Source: Persicaria tinctoria (lineage: Eukaryota; Streptophyta; Magnoliopsida; Caryophyllales; Polygonaceae). Taken from it: a stretch of DNA of 64,000 bases. Below the pieces are notes generated by a model. The model searched no databases. It saw only the letters and a program-made list of their open reading frames with translations, and was not told the origin of the DNA. The translations under genes were made by a program, and so were the position numbers. This document shows, in pieces, positions 54,630 through 64,000 of the stretch (position 1 is its first letter; each line of letters starts with the position of its first letter). Location: NCBI GenBank assembly GCA_037127255.1, contig JBANSL010000004.1:24187967-24251966 (forward strand), given 5' to 3'.

Positions 54630-56638
54630 ATATATATAACTATCAAACTTAATCGAATGAAGTGACAGTAGCCAATTCACCGAAGCGCCGGACCTCCTTC
54701 CGTAATTCATCAACTCGGTTGATGTGGCCAGCCCATCTTGTCTTTCAAATTGCAAAATAATCCCATAAGTTGTGATCAACCTCTAAATTCATACGATCCA
54801 GCCCATAAATACCTGAAATATATAAAAACACTAGTGTAGACTCCAAAAACTAAATAATAACAAATAAGCTATAAAACATGTAAAAATGCTCTAAAATTAA
54901 TATGCAATTCTATACTAAAAAAATGACTAAACTATACTCTATCACAATTAAAAATGACTAAACTAGTTTGCTTGTCCTCAAGCAAACTATCACAATTAAA
55001 AACACCTTGTACTTAAACCGTACATGATATGCATCATTACTAAGCTAAATGCAACCTATTATTACTATCTAAATGCATCCTATCAAACTCCCCCACACTT
55101 AAGCTTTTGCTTGTCCTCAAGCAATGAAAAACAAATATAAAATTAATCATCCCACAAATAAGATCTTCATGCTTTAATTTTATAAAAGCAACATTAAGCA
55201 ATAGAAGTCATGAATAAGAGAACAAACATCCTAGCAAGTATATGAGCAATCCAATAGTAAAGGCAAATTTTAATCCAACCTCACCGGGATAATGTGTTTC
55301 ACTCAAGCTCTCATGTGCTTCACTCAAGCTCTCATGTGTTTAGGCTTTAAAGTTCAACTCTCAACTCAATCCAAAATGCTCTGTACACCGTGAAAGTTAT
55401 CCCTTGCAAACAACATCATGAGGACTTTTATAGGGTTCTAATGAGGCTTTGGTAAGAACACAAGGTATGGGAAATATTTAGGCTTGTGGTGCTAAAAATC
55501 CGGGAAAAAGGAACAACAACCAACCAGAACAACACCAAAACTTCCATACGTCGCAAACCATTCCAATAACATAAACTCCAATATACATCAATAAGCACTT
55601 TTCGATTTCAATAACCATACAACTCATGCAATTTTTTTCATCTGGGAACGATGACTTCTTTTCTTTTCTTTTATGCTTACTTTTGCCCCTAGGTGAATTT
55701 TATCCTCCCTAGGTCCAAGCTTACTAGACTTTTACTCCTAAGTGAATTTTATCCTCCTTAGGCCCATATTAATAAGTCATATCTATTATGCAAGAAGAGT
55801 TACCTTATTTCAGCTATGCCTCTCGCAATGCACAACCATACATACATCATCTCCACTCAAAGCAACTCCAACATAAAGATTTTTCACCAATTCCCGTCCT
55901 AATTCCCGGATAAGGTCAGGCTAATCATTGGTTATGATATATTTTTGTGCAGCTATAAAAAAGAATAGGCTTTAAGGCTCGGACGGGCTTCAAGCAAAGG
56001 ATAATATGTAAGGCAGATAGGGTATGATATGGCTAAAGAAAACATGTCTCAATCATTTGAAATTTACAAGCAATAAACATGTGCAATACGGTCATGAAAA
56101 ACAAGCATATGGAGAGTATAATCACACAATAAAAGCAAAAGGGAAATAATTATGAATAGTCCCTATAAGGCCAAAATCTCACAAAGGTTATGTTTTTGCT
56201 AGATTTCATAACAAAAATGCAATGAAATGCATAACAAAAATTGGAAAAATAAAAAACAGAAAACTAACATATATATAAAGACGGAGCTACACTTGAATTC
56301 CCCACCCCATGCTTAAAATCTTACTTTGTCCTCAAAGTAAAGAAAAGGAATAAAAGAGGTAGAGGAAACTCACAAAGTAATCAGGCATTCGAGACAAATC
56401 ATTCAGCTCAAGAAGAGGCGGTGGTGTTTTCTCCGAACATACCATAAAATTCAACACTTCTCATAGTTATAGGACCTGTGCAACACCACAAACACCAACA
56501 AAAACAAGCATAAAACTTGCATAGCAATTAGTTAAGTAACAAAGGAATATCAAAGCATAAAATTCAGCAAGATAGATGACTATTCCTAAGTACTAACACA
56601 CTAAAAACACGAGAAAAGAGTAGAAATTACAGCCCTAG

Positions 56639-56719
56639 GTAATCTTCCAAACCTAAATCTATCTAAACTAACATATCCTAATTTATATAATATATTAATA
56701 TATCTATCTAATTTTATAA
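56639..56719 (+). repeat. 81-bp direct repeat, copy 2
   Basis: About one visible substitution relative to copy 1. It ends exactly where the MULE end GGGTGTCACTATATACACC begins. Confidence 0.9.
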
Positions 56720-56754
56720 GGGTGTCACTATATACACCGCATATCCGGATTAAG

Positions 56755-56890
56755 GATTTGCACGTCCACTAGCAATGACTTGCACGTCCTTAAGGACGTG
56801 CAATACTTGCACGTTGTTAAGGATGTGCAAACCCTAGTTAGGGTTTCGCGTTTAGGGTTTAGGGTTTAAGGTATAGGGTTTAGATTTTCC
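56755..56890. repeat. MULE subterminal palindromes and TTTAGGG-like run
   Basis: The palindrome GCACGTCCTTAAGGACGTGC at about 56782-56801 is flanked by partial copies (TTGCACGTCC at 56757, TTGCACGTTGTTAAGGATGTG at 56807 with small changes). A GGGTTTAGGGTTT run follows at about 56850. Such motifs near a MULE end could be transposase-binding sites. Confidence 0.65.
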
Positions 56891-56990
56891 GCCGGTTTTG
56901 TAATGTTAATTAATAAAATTGAAGTGTTTAGCTAGTGGAGTTGAAGGATTTAGGGTCAAATTAAATAGAAAACAATAATTGTTAAGGTTT

Positions 56991-59766
56991 TCAATCGGAT
57001 AATATGCGAATAACGTTACAAAGAACGGAAAAAAGGGTTACATTCTTAATTTTAATAACGTTGTGGAATACAATCTGGGAAAATAGTAAAGGGCGGCCGG
57101 ACTCGATACGCAAGGCTCGAAATCTCTCAATCTGAGCTTGAAACGGAGCATCCCATCCTTCCACGCTCGGATGATGATGTTCAACCCATTCTGGCGGAGG
57201 CGGTGGAAGAGGAGCGTTAGGACGCAACCAGATCTATGAGAACGGAAAATTAGAGTTAGAGTATTGACATATATATGAAAAGCATGAATAGATAATAAAA
57301 AAAGACGTTTGAAGTCGTACCGCGGCAAAATGGTCTTGGTTTCCGATGCAGGCTACACCAAGAGTTGCTGATTGAAGGTTGTTAGCAGGTGTCGGCGAGA
57401 TCATGGGGAGACATGTGAATGGATGATGCCAAGCTAGGACAACGAGAGGAATCTGATAAATCGTTGCAAATACTAAACCCATAATGGGTAGCTCTATCCA
57501 CCGTCTCCTATCACCATGCACAGCTCCCGCCCATCTCTGGTAGTCGACGAACTGCTGGAATGGGTACCCTCTCGTATAACAGCCGGCGTAAAGATCGGCG
57601 TGATCCTCCAAGTGATTGCATAGTAACGTTTTGAGTTCCGGGAAAGCAGTCTCGCCGATCGGTGATGTCAAAGCCGCCAAAGCACGGTAGCCACAATGAC
57701 CATCTCCAACAGTGTCCCTCACCATCTCAATATGACCGAGCATGAAGGGATCAACGTTGTTTCGACCCCAGTTGAACCCTCCGAACACATCATCACGTCC
57801 ACGTCGAGCTGAGGTCGCTTGTGGACGAGGCCGAGCAGCATTTCGAGCAGCACGCGCTTCTTCTCTCTCAAACCTTTCCCTTACCTCCTCGTATGGCAAC
57901 GGGTTGGTTCTGTAGGCATTCCTCGACCCCCGAGGCCTCCCCTTCCTTCGGACGCTTGCTGATGAGGGTGGGTGCAACTCATCCTCGCATACATCGTTGG
58001 AAGCCGTGTATGAAGATGACAACTCATACGACAGTGGGGTGTCGTCGATGTCAGTCCATGACAAATCCATCCAGAACGGGTGGATGTCATCGGCGGGTAT
58101 CGGAGTACCGGAGTTGACGTATGCCTGAATCTCATGGACACAAGGGATCCCGTAACAAACCCTCCAATGTTGGTCCGTGCATACCGGAGGAACCTTTTGG
58201 TTCACGACGTCCTGCCACATCTTGTACAGATAATCGAAGCACCTTTTGGAGATTAAAGTCTTTACCTCATCGAAAAGGTTGACTTTATATGCCGTTGTAG
58301 GCCATTTGAAGCGGTCGATCTCCAAAGAAGTTTGTAGCTCATGCAGTTGACAATCGTTGACTCTATGGATTGCATCGATCACGATGCGGAAGTCACCAGT
58401 CGATGAGTGAAGTGCCTCCTTCAGAACCTTGTGTTGACCCTCAACTCTATACACATTGAAGTGCATACCACTAAATATTCAATATTATATCATATTGTAA
58501 TGGGAGATATGAAGGTTGTACATGTTTGTCATACGGGTACTGAGATGGAAGACATTATCTACGTAGCATCGTACGATGCTCCTACTGTATGGAAACCAAA
58601 CCGACTCTAAATACGGCACAACACCTGGTAATGGGTGCCATACAGCGTGTAGCACCCGACGACGTCGGTTGAATGATTCCTCCGACCTCGATTCGAACAT
58701 CCCCCAACAGTTGCCCTTAAAGATGCCAGCGTGGTTTAAATTCTTCGTGATCTTCAGAGCAGCATCCTCTCATCTTCTCGTCACGTGTAACCAACAAAGG
58801 AGATATTGGACGTCGGGGAAGACAACATTCAGCGCCGCCAAGAGACCTAGCTCTCGATCAATCACGATAGCTTGAGGCTGAACCGTCCCAAGCAAGATCT
58901 GAAGTTGTCGCAACACCCAGGCGTATGTTTCTTCGTTCTCTTGCGACATGAAGGCATAGGCGATGCAGTAAGTATTGCCTGAGGGTGTGAACCCGACCAC
59001 CTCGCACAAAGGAATCCCATATCTGCAAGTGTAAATATGTTACATATAAAATTCTTTACAATTGGCTATATGTGCAATAATGTAATCGTAATTAAGTAAC
59101 TTACGCATTTGTTTTGTATGTGTTGTCCATTATGATGACGTAATGGAACCTTCGGAGAAGGCGTATCCCGTCGGGATGCGCGAGGAAGAGGTCGCTGAAG
59201 GCGTTGTTGTCATCCGGATGTCGTCTGAAGTCGTAGTAGTACCTTCTTTCCCGCAGATGGTGCAAGGTATCTTGGGTCATTGTCCGGCTACCTCTTTCTT
59301 CGGTGACCACCATGGCGAGCGTGTTGGTAAGGCTCTTTCTTGACGTGACGCTGGTCTCATCCAACTGCCTCAATCCGTACCCAATGGATTTTGGAGGAGT
59401 GCCAATGTCCATCATCCACCTCGCTATCTTCTTTTCCCCATCTGTCATCTGTCCGGCGATGGTGTGACCCTTCAAGCTCGTGGAAAGCCCGTGGTTATGA
59501 ACACCGTGGGTTACCGTCATAACACAGTGACCTGGCGGAGCTTCGTGTCCGTGTACAGAGAATGGACAACCACTTGACTTCGACTGCGTGCTCCGGAGCT
59601 TCCTCCCGCGTGGTCGGTACTCCCCAAACTGCTCGCAAGCAAGGAGAACCCCGCCTGGACGATTCGACGCCCCCGTCCAAGACCGCTTGATTACTAAAAT
59701 CATGCAGTGTCTCTGACCCAAGTCCTTGAAATGCGTAACCATTTCGTAATGGTCATTCCAAACCAT
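56991..59766 (-). pseudogene. FAR1/MuDR-type MULE transposase with C-terminal OTU domain
   Basis: Four exons with GT-AG introns: 59766-59105, 59022-58522, 58470-57321 and 57233-56991, in phase, giving about 851 codons. Exon 1 carries the FAR1/WRKY-GCM1-type DNA-binding region (SGCPFSVHG, THGVHNH) and the first acidic residue of the MULE domain (HYVIIMDNTYKTN). Exon 2 has the second (VIDRELGLLAAL) and NCWGMFESRSEESFN. Exon 3 has a SWIM-like segment (CYGIPCVHEI), a Gly/Arg linker, and an OTU cysteine-protease domain with GDGHCGYRALA and the catalytic His in GNQDHFAA. Exon 4 is a Pro-rich tail. The one clear lesion is an in-frame TGA at 58770-58772, after CWLHVTRR. A short upstream exon near 59917 is possible. 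Confidence 0.85.
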
Positions 59767-59919
59767 TGGGTCCGAGAACTCAGACGTAAAGTCTCGAAAT
59801 TGTATTACATTATTGGAAATATGAACAAAACGGAAGGAATACGAATTATATTAACTCTACGAAATCAATCCGTACCTGGGATACTTGGAGACGAGGATTG
59901 CTTTGTGGCTCGGCCATAA

Positions 59920-60576
59920 CGATTCTTACGGTGAAAGAATATATCGAAACAAGTCGGACTTTGTTTTGGAGTGCGGAATCAAGCTGTCCTCCTTCGCTTC
60001 AAATATGCACTGTTGCGTTCATTGTAAGCAGAACCCTAGCACGTCCTTAAGAACGTGCTAGGGTTTAGGGTTTGGCTAGGGTTTTAGGGTTTGGCTAGGG
60101 TAGGGTTTAGGGTTTAGGAAATAGCACGTGGTCAACGACATGCAACACGTCGTTAAGGACGTGCTGTTTCCTAAACCCTAGCTAAACCCTAAAACCCTAC
60201 CACCCTAAAAGGATCCATTGCGATCAATATGACTCGTAACCATATCATATTAACGTTTTCATTGTTGATATCGATCTACTTCGACAATCTGTTTCCGTGC
60301 TCCTTCACAAATCCTGAGGGAAGTTCCTAACCAAAATATGCAGGAAAACACTATAAACAACATACACAAAAGGATCCATTACGGATGGTTTCATGTTTTC
60401 GTTATCGGGCAACCATATCATATTAACGTTTTCATTCTTGATGTTTACGTTCAATATGACTCGGAAGAAATGATAAGAGTCTACTCGAGATAGAAATAGA
60501 AATATAGAGACAGATACAAAATCCGTAATATAAAAGTATAATATCAAGATAGAAACTGCGAAAGTATAAATGTACA
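59920..60576. other. inter-gene region of the MULE with hairpins
   Basis: An inverted repeat CCTAGCACGTCCTTAAGAAC at 60034 and GTTAAGGACGTGC at about 60152, plus CTAAACCCTA/TAGGGTTTAG runs in opposite orientation, can form a large stem over 60030-60200. A block with ATATCATATTAACGTTTTCA is repeated at about 60242 and 60416. No gene. Confidence 0.5.
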
Positions 60577-62226
60577 TCACTGGTCTACAGGATGGCGTAC
60601 AACATGATCCAAAATCTCCGTCACCTCGTCCACTAGCTGCTCAATGCGAGGGTCGCTAGCCAGGGCCCTCAAATAGCCCTCGACCTCACGAAAGCAGGCT
60701 AACAGCGCCGGACGGAAGACGGGAGGCTGACGGGTCACTGGAGAAATCACCTCGGAAGCGAGGGAAGTACGCCCATATCCAAGCCTTGACACAAAAAAGT
60801 ATGTCGTTAGCATATAATATAAATATTTGTAAACTAAAACTCTAATTCAACGGTCTCGTACCTGTAGGATCGGCGTGCATCTGTCTATACCCTTCGCACC
60901 TGAGCGGGTAGCCTTGCCTAGGCCCCTGTACAGACAAGTGAGGGCACCTGTAGCCCATGCAAGGGTGGCCGTACGTGGGATGTCCGAAATAAGGCTGAAT
61001 ATCCTCCATGGGATCCGGCTCTGCGACTTGTCCACAAACAAAGTCACGACGAGAGCGATTGCCAAGTACCCTCTGTGCAGAAACAGACGCTGTGCATGGT
61101 CATCCTGGGGCTGCCCCCCCTCCCACATGCGTGCGCAGCCGAGTCTGCTCAGGATCAGCCGCGGCCTCTGGGTCATCGGCGGGGGCGGGATCGACGAGCA
61201 GCCCGTGTCTCTGCTGCCACTGGGTAGTAAACCTAGTCACCGGAGGGCCGCCATCGTGTCTGTATGCCTTCAGAGTCTGCGGGGTGAGCTGGTATTACTC
61301 CGCGATGGCGGGGACCAAAGTGCCCGCGGGCATATGTGACGTGCAAGGCTGGCCATCAATCGGAAGTCCCATCAGACAGTCAACATCGTGGAGCGTGATG
61401 GTCATCTCGCCCCATGGAAAGTGGAAGGAGCTGGTCTCCGGGTGCCAATGCTCCAAAAAGGCCGTGCAGGTGAACTCGTCGACACACTGCCAGTGGAGGG
61501 ACCTCAGATGGGGGATGCCAGATGGGAGCAGATCCTGCACCCAGGTCCCCGGGCCCTCAAATATGTAGGGCTCGAAAGGCTGCAGGTGAGTCGCCCGGTG
61601 GTGGAACTTCAGTAACGGCAGCTCCACCGTAGGATCTCTCCACACCTAATACGCACGGTGATGCCTGTAAGACACAAGCAACTCTCCCGGCGGCAATAAA
61701 GGCTCGGGCTCTACCTGTGGGCCCCCTGGCCCTGAGCCTGCCCCTCCTGACCGTCGTCAGCCTCCTCAACGACGTCAGGGATCACATCATCTGTAGAGCC
61801 CAAGGAGATCGCCGCTGGTGTGGCGGAGGTCGAAGGCTCGGGCTCGTGTGTGCCGGATGTAGAAGCCTGTGGCACGACTGAAGTAGATGCCTCCGGGATG
61901 GTCGGTGGAACACGAGTAGGCGGTCTACCCATGTCGGCCCGTCGCCCACCGACTACGTCGGTAATATAGCTACTCAAAACATCAGCGGGCTCTAATGAAG
62001 GCTGCAACCCCATCATCGCATCGCCCGAAGGATCCCAACTCGGCAGACCCTTCCAGAAGCTGTTGTGCTCGTCGGCCGGAGGCGTCCCCATCGACGGCTA
62101 TAAGCGCTCTGCAGACGCAAGTAGATCGTCGACTGTCTGATCGGGGGGTACCGTAGACTCCTGTACCTGGCTGACCGCTGCCCGATCGCCGAACCTAATA
62201 GGCCGAAGGGTACCATCACCTCTCAT
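60577..62226 (-). pseudogene. plant mobile domain (MAIN-like) gene of the MULE
   Basis: Begins at the ATG at 62226 with a Ser/Pro/Thr-rich N-terminal region (to about 61711). A GT-AG intron (CACAG/GTAG to TTACAG/GC) follows, then the plant mobile domain: FEGPGTWVQDLLPSGIPHLR, FLEHWHPETSSFHFPWGEMT, LHDVDCLMGLPIDG, then LFVDKSQSRIPWRIFSLI and IPRTATLAWATGALTCLYRG. A second intron follows LQ near 60862, and the last exon reads AWIWAYFPRFRG. Lesions: an in-frame stop near 62093, a stop before VWRDPTVE near 61648, a stop after LVPAIAE at 61295, and a frame change between about 61290 and 61176. PMD proteins occur both as host chromatin factors (MAIN, MAIL1) and in plant transposons. Confidence 0.75.
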
Positions 62227-62995
62227 GAGCCTCCCTGCCTGTTATTATGATCCAGTTGAATATTTATGTCTTCTCAGTACATTTTAATGTTATTCTAATG
62301 TCTTTTGATGTATTTTAATATATTTTCATATGTTTTATTGTCTTTTATTATATTTTAATGTTAATTAAGTATTACAATTATATTAATTTATTTTTATGTA
62401 ATTGAATATATTTAAATATATTTTAATGTGAATTAAATAATTTTGAAGTTTTTTAATATTTTTTAATGTTTTTTTATTATCTTTCAATATAAATTTATTT
62501 TTATGTATTTGAATATATTTGAATATATTTGAATATATTCAAATATATTTTAATGTTAATTAAATAATTTTGAAGTATTTTAATATTTTTTAATGTTTTT
62601 CATTATCTTTCAATATAAATTTATTTTTATGTATTTGAATATATTTTAATATATTCAAATATATTTTAATGTTAATTAAATACTTTTGAAGTATTGTAAT
62701 ATATTTTAAAGTTTTTTATTGTCTGTCAATTGTAATTTTTTTCTATGTATTTGAATATATACAATCTATTATATTCTATCAAATTAAAACTATATTCTTT
62801 TCTATAAAACTATATACTATAAAAAAACATTATAATATATAAATAGATTAAACAAAATATTATCAATTATATTCTATCAAACAATATATCACATTCTATA
62901 AACTTCTATTATAAAACTATATTATAATCTATCAAATTATATTTTAAAACTATAAAAATAAATCAAACAAAAAGTAATTCATTTTTATTTTATTT
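62227..62995. repeat. very AT-rich region with degenerate minisatellite
   Basis: Repeated GAATATATTTTAATGTTAAT / TTTGAAGTATTTTAATATTT modules with a period near 125 bp between 62400 and 62760, then unstructured A/T. Possibly the outer part of the MULE. Confidence 0.5.
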
Positions 62996-64000
62996 TAAAG
63001 GTTAATTGTATTGAAAATAACAATGAGTGTATGTACAAGATGGGAGATTAGCCTTGCCCGTGGGCTCTAGAGGCTTAGTGCCAAAATCATGGAAACAACT
63101 AGGTTGTTCCAATCCATGTGGTGTGTAGAACGCAAGGTTCGGTGCAACTCCTGTTTCTTCAAGCCAAAGCTATCAGAGGTCGGACCCACACCCTAGAGTT
63201 GTGTAAGTATAATTCTCCCTTCGGCTCGGCCATCAAGAGAATTACACTCACACACCACTAGCACACCATAATCCAAAATAAACGAGAATCTAGATTGGTA
63301 ACCATGTTAGCCGAGGCTATACCAAATATACAGACCAGAAATGACAAAGGCAGTGCAAAAAGGGATCGGCCTTTGAGTGGTAAGACAGTGGGCATGTAAT
63401 TTACACCATTTTGGTCTTCAAATTCTCGTGTGGATCTCTCCATTGTGTTGAATGCAGTCTTGGGTTAGGGACGTTGACGATGTAAAGTTCAAGGAGAAGT
63501 CATGTTGTAGCATCTTGTAAACGTGAGACTTGATCAAGTGTACTATCTCATCTTCATTTTTTCTCTTGTTCTCAAACACTTTTTCATTCCTTGCTTTCCA
63601 GATTTGGTAGACGGTTGCAGCAAAGGCTACTCTTCTAGCCTTGGATCTCCATCCCTTTCCTTTAGCTTCTTTCTTGAGCCATTTGAGACCACTCTTCAAT
63701 GTGTACATCCCTCTCCAGATACCAAGCCAACATTTGACCTGTGTCCATACATTAGAAGAGAAATCACAAGAAAAGAATATGTGTTCATGAGATTCAATAT
63801 GTGAGTTGCAAAAATGACAGTTTAAGCTAACTTCCCTGGATTTTATGAGGTCATTTGTTGCAAGTCTTCTCTTTGTGGCCAACCAGAGAATGAAGGAGTG
63901 TTTTGGAAGAATAAATCTGTCCCATACAATTGAGTGCCATGGCGGTTTTGGGACTTTCCTTCTGAAGAAATTGTAAGCTGCATTGATTTGGAATTTCCCT
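62996..64000 (-). mobile_element. LINE 3' end, continues past the window edge
   Basis: A minus-strand LINE whose 3' end lies near 63000 (GGTTAATTGTATTGAAAATA). About 0.4 kb of 3' untranslated region precedes it. It differs from the two RNase H-type LINEs here in having no RNase H after the zinc-finger region. Confidence 0.7.
63418..64000 (-). CDS. LINE ORF2 C-terminus with reverse-transcriptase zinc finger (partial)
   Basis: One open frame from the window edge to the stop at 63418. It contains AAYNFFRR, FILPKHSFILWLATKRRLAT, then NCHFCNSHIESHEHIFFSC, the zf-RVT region of plant LINE ORF2 proteins. The tail includes VAFAATVYQIWKARNEKVF and ends 30-40 residues later without an RNase H domain. 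No lesion in the visible part. The reverse transcriptase itself lies outside the window. Confidence 0.8.
   Translation of the reverse strand, partial: GKFQINAAYNFFRRKVPKPPWHSIVWDRFILPKHSFILWLATKRRLATNDLIKSREVSLNCHFCNSHIESHEHIFFSCDFSSNVWTQVKCWLGIWRGMYTLKSGLKWLKKEAKGKGWRSKARRVAFAATVYQIWKARNEKVFENKRKNEDEIVHLIKSHVYKMLQHDFSLNFTSSTSLTQDCIQHNGEIHTRI

Larger units (their letters stand above)
53526..56638 (-). mobile_element. gypsy-like LTR/non-coding remnant, minus orientation
   Basis: CTATCAAACTCCCCCACACT, then TAAGCTTTTGCTTGTCCTCA at about 55079-55120, is the minus-strand form of the polypurine tract/LTR junction seen at 25800. Sequence to its left (53526-55088) would be the LTR, with GTCGATCCCACAGAGAATC-like sequence at 53613. 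To its right is non-coding internal sequence that includes CCCTATAAGGCCAAAATCTC (shared with 28580 in diverged form). No gag or pol frames. Confidence 0.5.
56720..62226 (-). mobile_element. large MULE with transposase-OTU and plant-mobile-domain genes (right end not seen)
   Basis: The left end is GGGTGTCACTATATACACC. Subterminal DNA carries the perfect palindrome GCACGTCCTTAAGGACGTGC (centre near 56792) and related half-sites. The element holds two minus-strand genes: a FAR1/MuDR-type transposase fused to an OTU domain (56991-59766) and a plant-mobile-domain gene (60577-62226). More palindromic GCACGTCCTTAAG motifs lie between them. No matching right end was found before the LINE at about 63000, so the element may continue beyond the window or be truncated. 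Confidence 0.7.

Noticed and set aside
54285..54652. Open frames of about 100 codons on both strands
   Set aside because: They translate (TA)n as Tyr-Ile repeats and have no other content.
56840..60125. Interstitial telomere repeats (TTTAGGG-like runs near 56850 and 60060-60120)
   Set aside because: Runs are only a few units long, irregular and part of MULE subterminal or inter-gene DNA, so chromosome-end origin is not supported.

Overview
The window is nuclear DNA from a flowering plant, most likely a eudicot. It has low overall GC, U2-type introns, a SHI/STYLISH transcription-factor gene and dense plant-specific transposons. These are L1-type LINEs, a Ty1/copia Sirevirus, Mutator-like elements (MULEs), hAT, PIF/Harbinger and Stowaway elements, and Ty3/gypsy-like non-coding remnants. 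Only one host gene looks intact: an SRS (SHI-related sequence) zinc-finger gene at 3194-4582 on the minus strand. Everything else I could assign is mobile, captured by a mobile element, or decayed.

Layout. 1-3193: a Stowaway MITE inside a (TAA)n tract, a decayed retroelement coding fragment, and a small MITE with MULE-like ends. 3194-5595: the SRS gene and its CT-rich 5' region. 5610-12544: a complete but dead LINE on the minus strand, bounded by a 17-bp target duplication, with an unusually long upstream frame of about 910 codons. 12.9-15.2 kb: an element with tRNA-like ends and a decayed MULE transposase. 15273-22836: a 7.6-kb element with terminal inverted repeats that holds fragments of at least three unrelated host genes, namely a SAC phosphoinositide phosphatase with all its introns, an ATL RING-H2 protein and a SURP/SWAP splicing protein. 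A second element with tRNA-like inverted ends is nested inside it. 23.3-24.4 kb: a hAT-type element with an 8-bp duplication. 24.4-30.9 kb: gypsy-like non-coding remnants in both orientations and LINE scraps. 30976-42716: a 5'-truncated LINE split by a 9.0-kb Sirevirus (32649-41650). Target duplications of both insertions are readable.

45.9-50.4 kb: a large inverted-repeat structure with arms of about 0.6 kb made of short repeated units. A PIF/Harbinger element sits inside it and a tRNA-like sequence lies beside its right end. 50.6-51.8 kb: a captured fragment of plastid-type glycerol-3-phosphate dehydrogenase. 52.8-53.3 kb: a MULE-like end followed by a short coding exon. 53.5-56.7 kb: gypsy-like non-coding sequence with very long (TA)n tracts. 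56720 to at least 62226: a large MULE encoding a FAR1/MuDR-type transposase with a C-terminal OTU cysteine-protease domain, plus a separate plant-mobile-domain (MAIN-like) gene. Each is broken by stop codons. 63.0-64.0 kb: a LINE that runs off the edge.

The most notable signals are the family of elements whose ends fold like tRNAs, the multi-gene capture element, the MULE that pairs a transposase-OTU fusion with a plant mobile domain gene (with a shared palindromic motif in its related short forms), and the long unrecognised ORF1 of the LINE. All domain calls were made by eye from translated sequence, without database searches.
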